NCBI GenBank assembly: GCA_963377175.1
Contig: CAUJNA010000455.1
Span: 161,572-225,571, forward strand
Length of the DNA stretch: 64,000 nucleotides
Direction: 5' to 3'
Origin: Effrenium voratum
Lineage: Eukaryota; Sar; Dinophyceae; Suessiales; Symbiodiniaceae
Part shown: piece after piece, positions 63,401 through 64,000 of the stretch
Layout: the number at the start of each line of letters is the position of its first letter
Numbering within the stretch: the stretch's first letter is position 1
The notes under the pieces: model-generated
The model's input: the letters and a program-made list of their open reading frames with translations, nothing else
Database searches by the model: none
What the model was told of the DNA's origin: nothing
Position numbers and translations under genes: made by a program

Positions 63401-64000
63401 TGTTTTGAATGCAACTTCGTAAACAGAGGGTCGCCAACAGAGAATCACTTGTTGGAATCATTTGACATGTGGCCCAAGTTGTACGAATTGAAAGTGAAAC
63501 CTGAAGTCGTATAGTGTCTGCTAGATAGGCCACCATGCCTCCATTGCAACTGAAGAACTGGTTATTCAGAACCCAGCAGGAAGGCCGCCAAACATGGAAT
63601 CTCCCGTTTTTCACGCAGTTCATCTTTGGGAAGGTGCCCAAAGACCCGCCTATTGCCCCTCTGAAAGCGAAGCCAAAGTGGGGGTATGCTTTGAGACATG
63701 CCTCCACGAAGCCAAGTAGTCCCTGGAAGACAATTCAGTGGCTGTCAGGGACTTGGCGGATTCCCGAAATATACCAACCACATGCAAGCAGAAACCTGAA
63801 GATTGCTGCAAGGATTACCCTTAGTCTTGCAATGAAATTGACCTACTTTCAGTTTCAACAAGGGATGCAATTTCTTGCATTGCCCACGACCCGACAAGGC
63901 CGCAGCAGAGTTTTTGTTTGGCACCGCCTCTTAACGGGAAAACCGTGAGGCCTTTCCAAGTCTTTCAATCCAAGCAGAACCCAAAGACAACGCGAGTTGG
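60496..64000. other. Gene-free end of the window
   Basis: No recognisable gene. A 137-codon frame at 63535-63948 starts in a GCCACCATG-like context but has no family resemblance. A (GGTT/GGTC)n and (TTTTG)n microsatellite lies at 62625-62700, and short GT runs near 60995-61035. Confidence 0.45.

Noticed and set aside
63535..63948. 137-codon plus-strand frame with a good ATG context
   Set aside because: No recognisable domain, composition not clearly coding, no neighbours or splice signals supporting it.

Overview
The window reads as nuclear DNA of a dinoflagellate. The arguments are: a 16-base match to the 3' part of the dinoflagellate spliced leader at 28704; protein families that I associate (from memory, not from a search) with repeat-rich dinoflagellate genomes, namely a tyrosine recombinase with a C-terminal Cys-rich tail, an RT with a YVDN box joined to an N-terminal GIY-YIG nuclease, and multi-domain hypothetical proteins with an HPANRDG-type motif; gene starts preceded by AG acceptors rather than TATA-type promoters; and very low gene density with many small inverted-repeat elements. 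A member of the Suessiales/Symbiodiniaceae is a reasonable guess, but the sequence alone does not fix the genus. No rRNA, tRNA or CRISPR was recognised.

Layout. (1) 0-11 kb, minus strand: a head-to-tail series of five genes (about 10.73-8.21, 7.37-6.44, 5.66-4.94, 2.71-2.15 and 1.82-0.05 kb), several with recognisable GT-AG introns and some with single-base frame breaks. The non-coding DNA between them carries a recurring motif pair, GCTGGGC followed closely by GCTCGCC, sometimes as 32-55 bp tandem arrays. (2) 12.4-15.2 kb, plus strand: a tyrosine-recombinase gene with a complete R-K-HxxR-W-Y set. (3) 17-18.1 kb, minus strand: a frame-broken remnant with a clear scavenger-receptor cysteine-rich (SRCR) domain. 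(4) 18-45 kb: essentially gene-free, filled with minisatellites, G-tract arrays and at least five families of short inverted-repeat elements. (5) 45.5-58.4 kb: the main object of interest. (6) 58.4-64 kb: gene-free, more short inverted-repeat elements.

The main object is a 12.1 kb element at 46171-58280, bounded by 346 bp direct terminal repeats that differ at only two positions and inserted inside a (GT)n microsatellite, with GT runs outside both ends. It encodes, all on the plus strand, an Arg/Ser-rich, gag-like ORF1; a GIY-YIG plus reverse transcriptase ORF2 most like a Penelope-type retroelement with the nuclease at the N terminus; an ORF3 with a possible ADP-ribosyltransferase-like C terminus; three proline- and arginine-rich ORFs; and then four tandem paralogues of a small, unrecognised Trp-rich family defined by EW(I/V)(R/K)I(Y/F)xPG, YREW and YRDW motifs. 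Each of the ten ORFs is preceded by a TG-rich spacer with a plausible AG acceptor, so one long transcript could be cut into separate mRNAs by spliced-leader trans-splicing. This copy looks defective: the motif A aspartate of the RT is valine, and the reading frame breaks at several places, mostly in the -1 sense, which contrasts with the near-identical terminal repeats. Assembly error, recent decay or recoding must be told apart.
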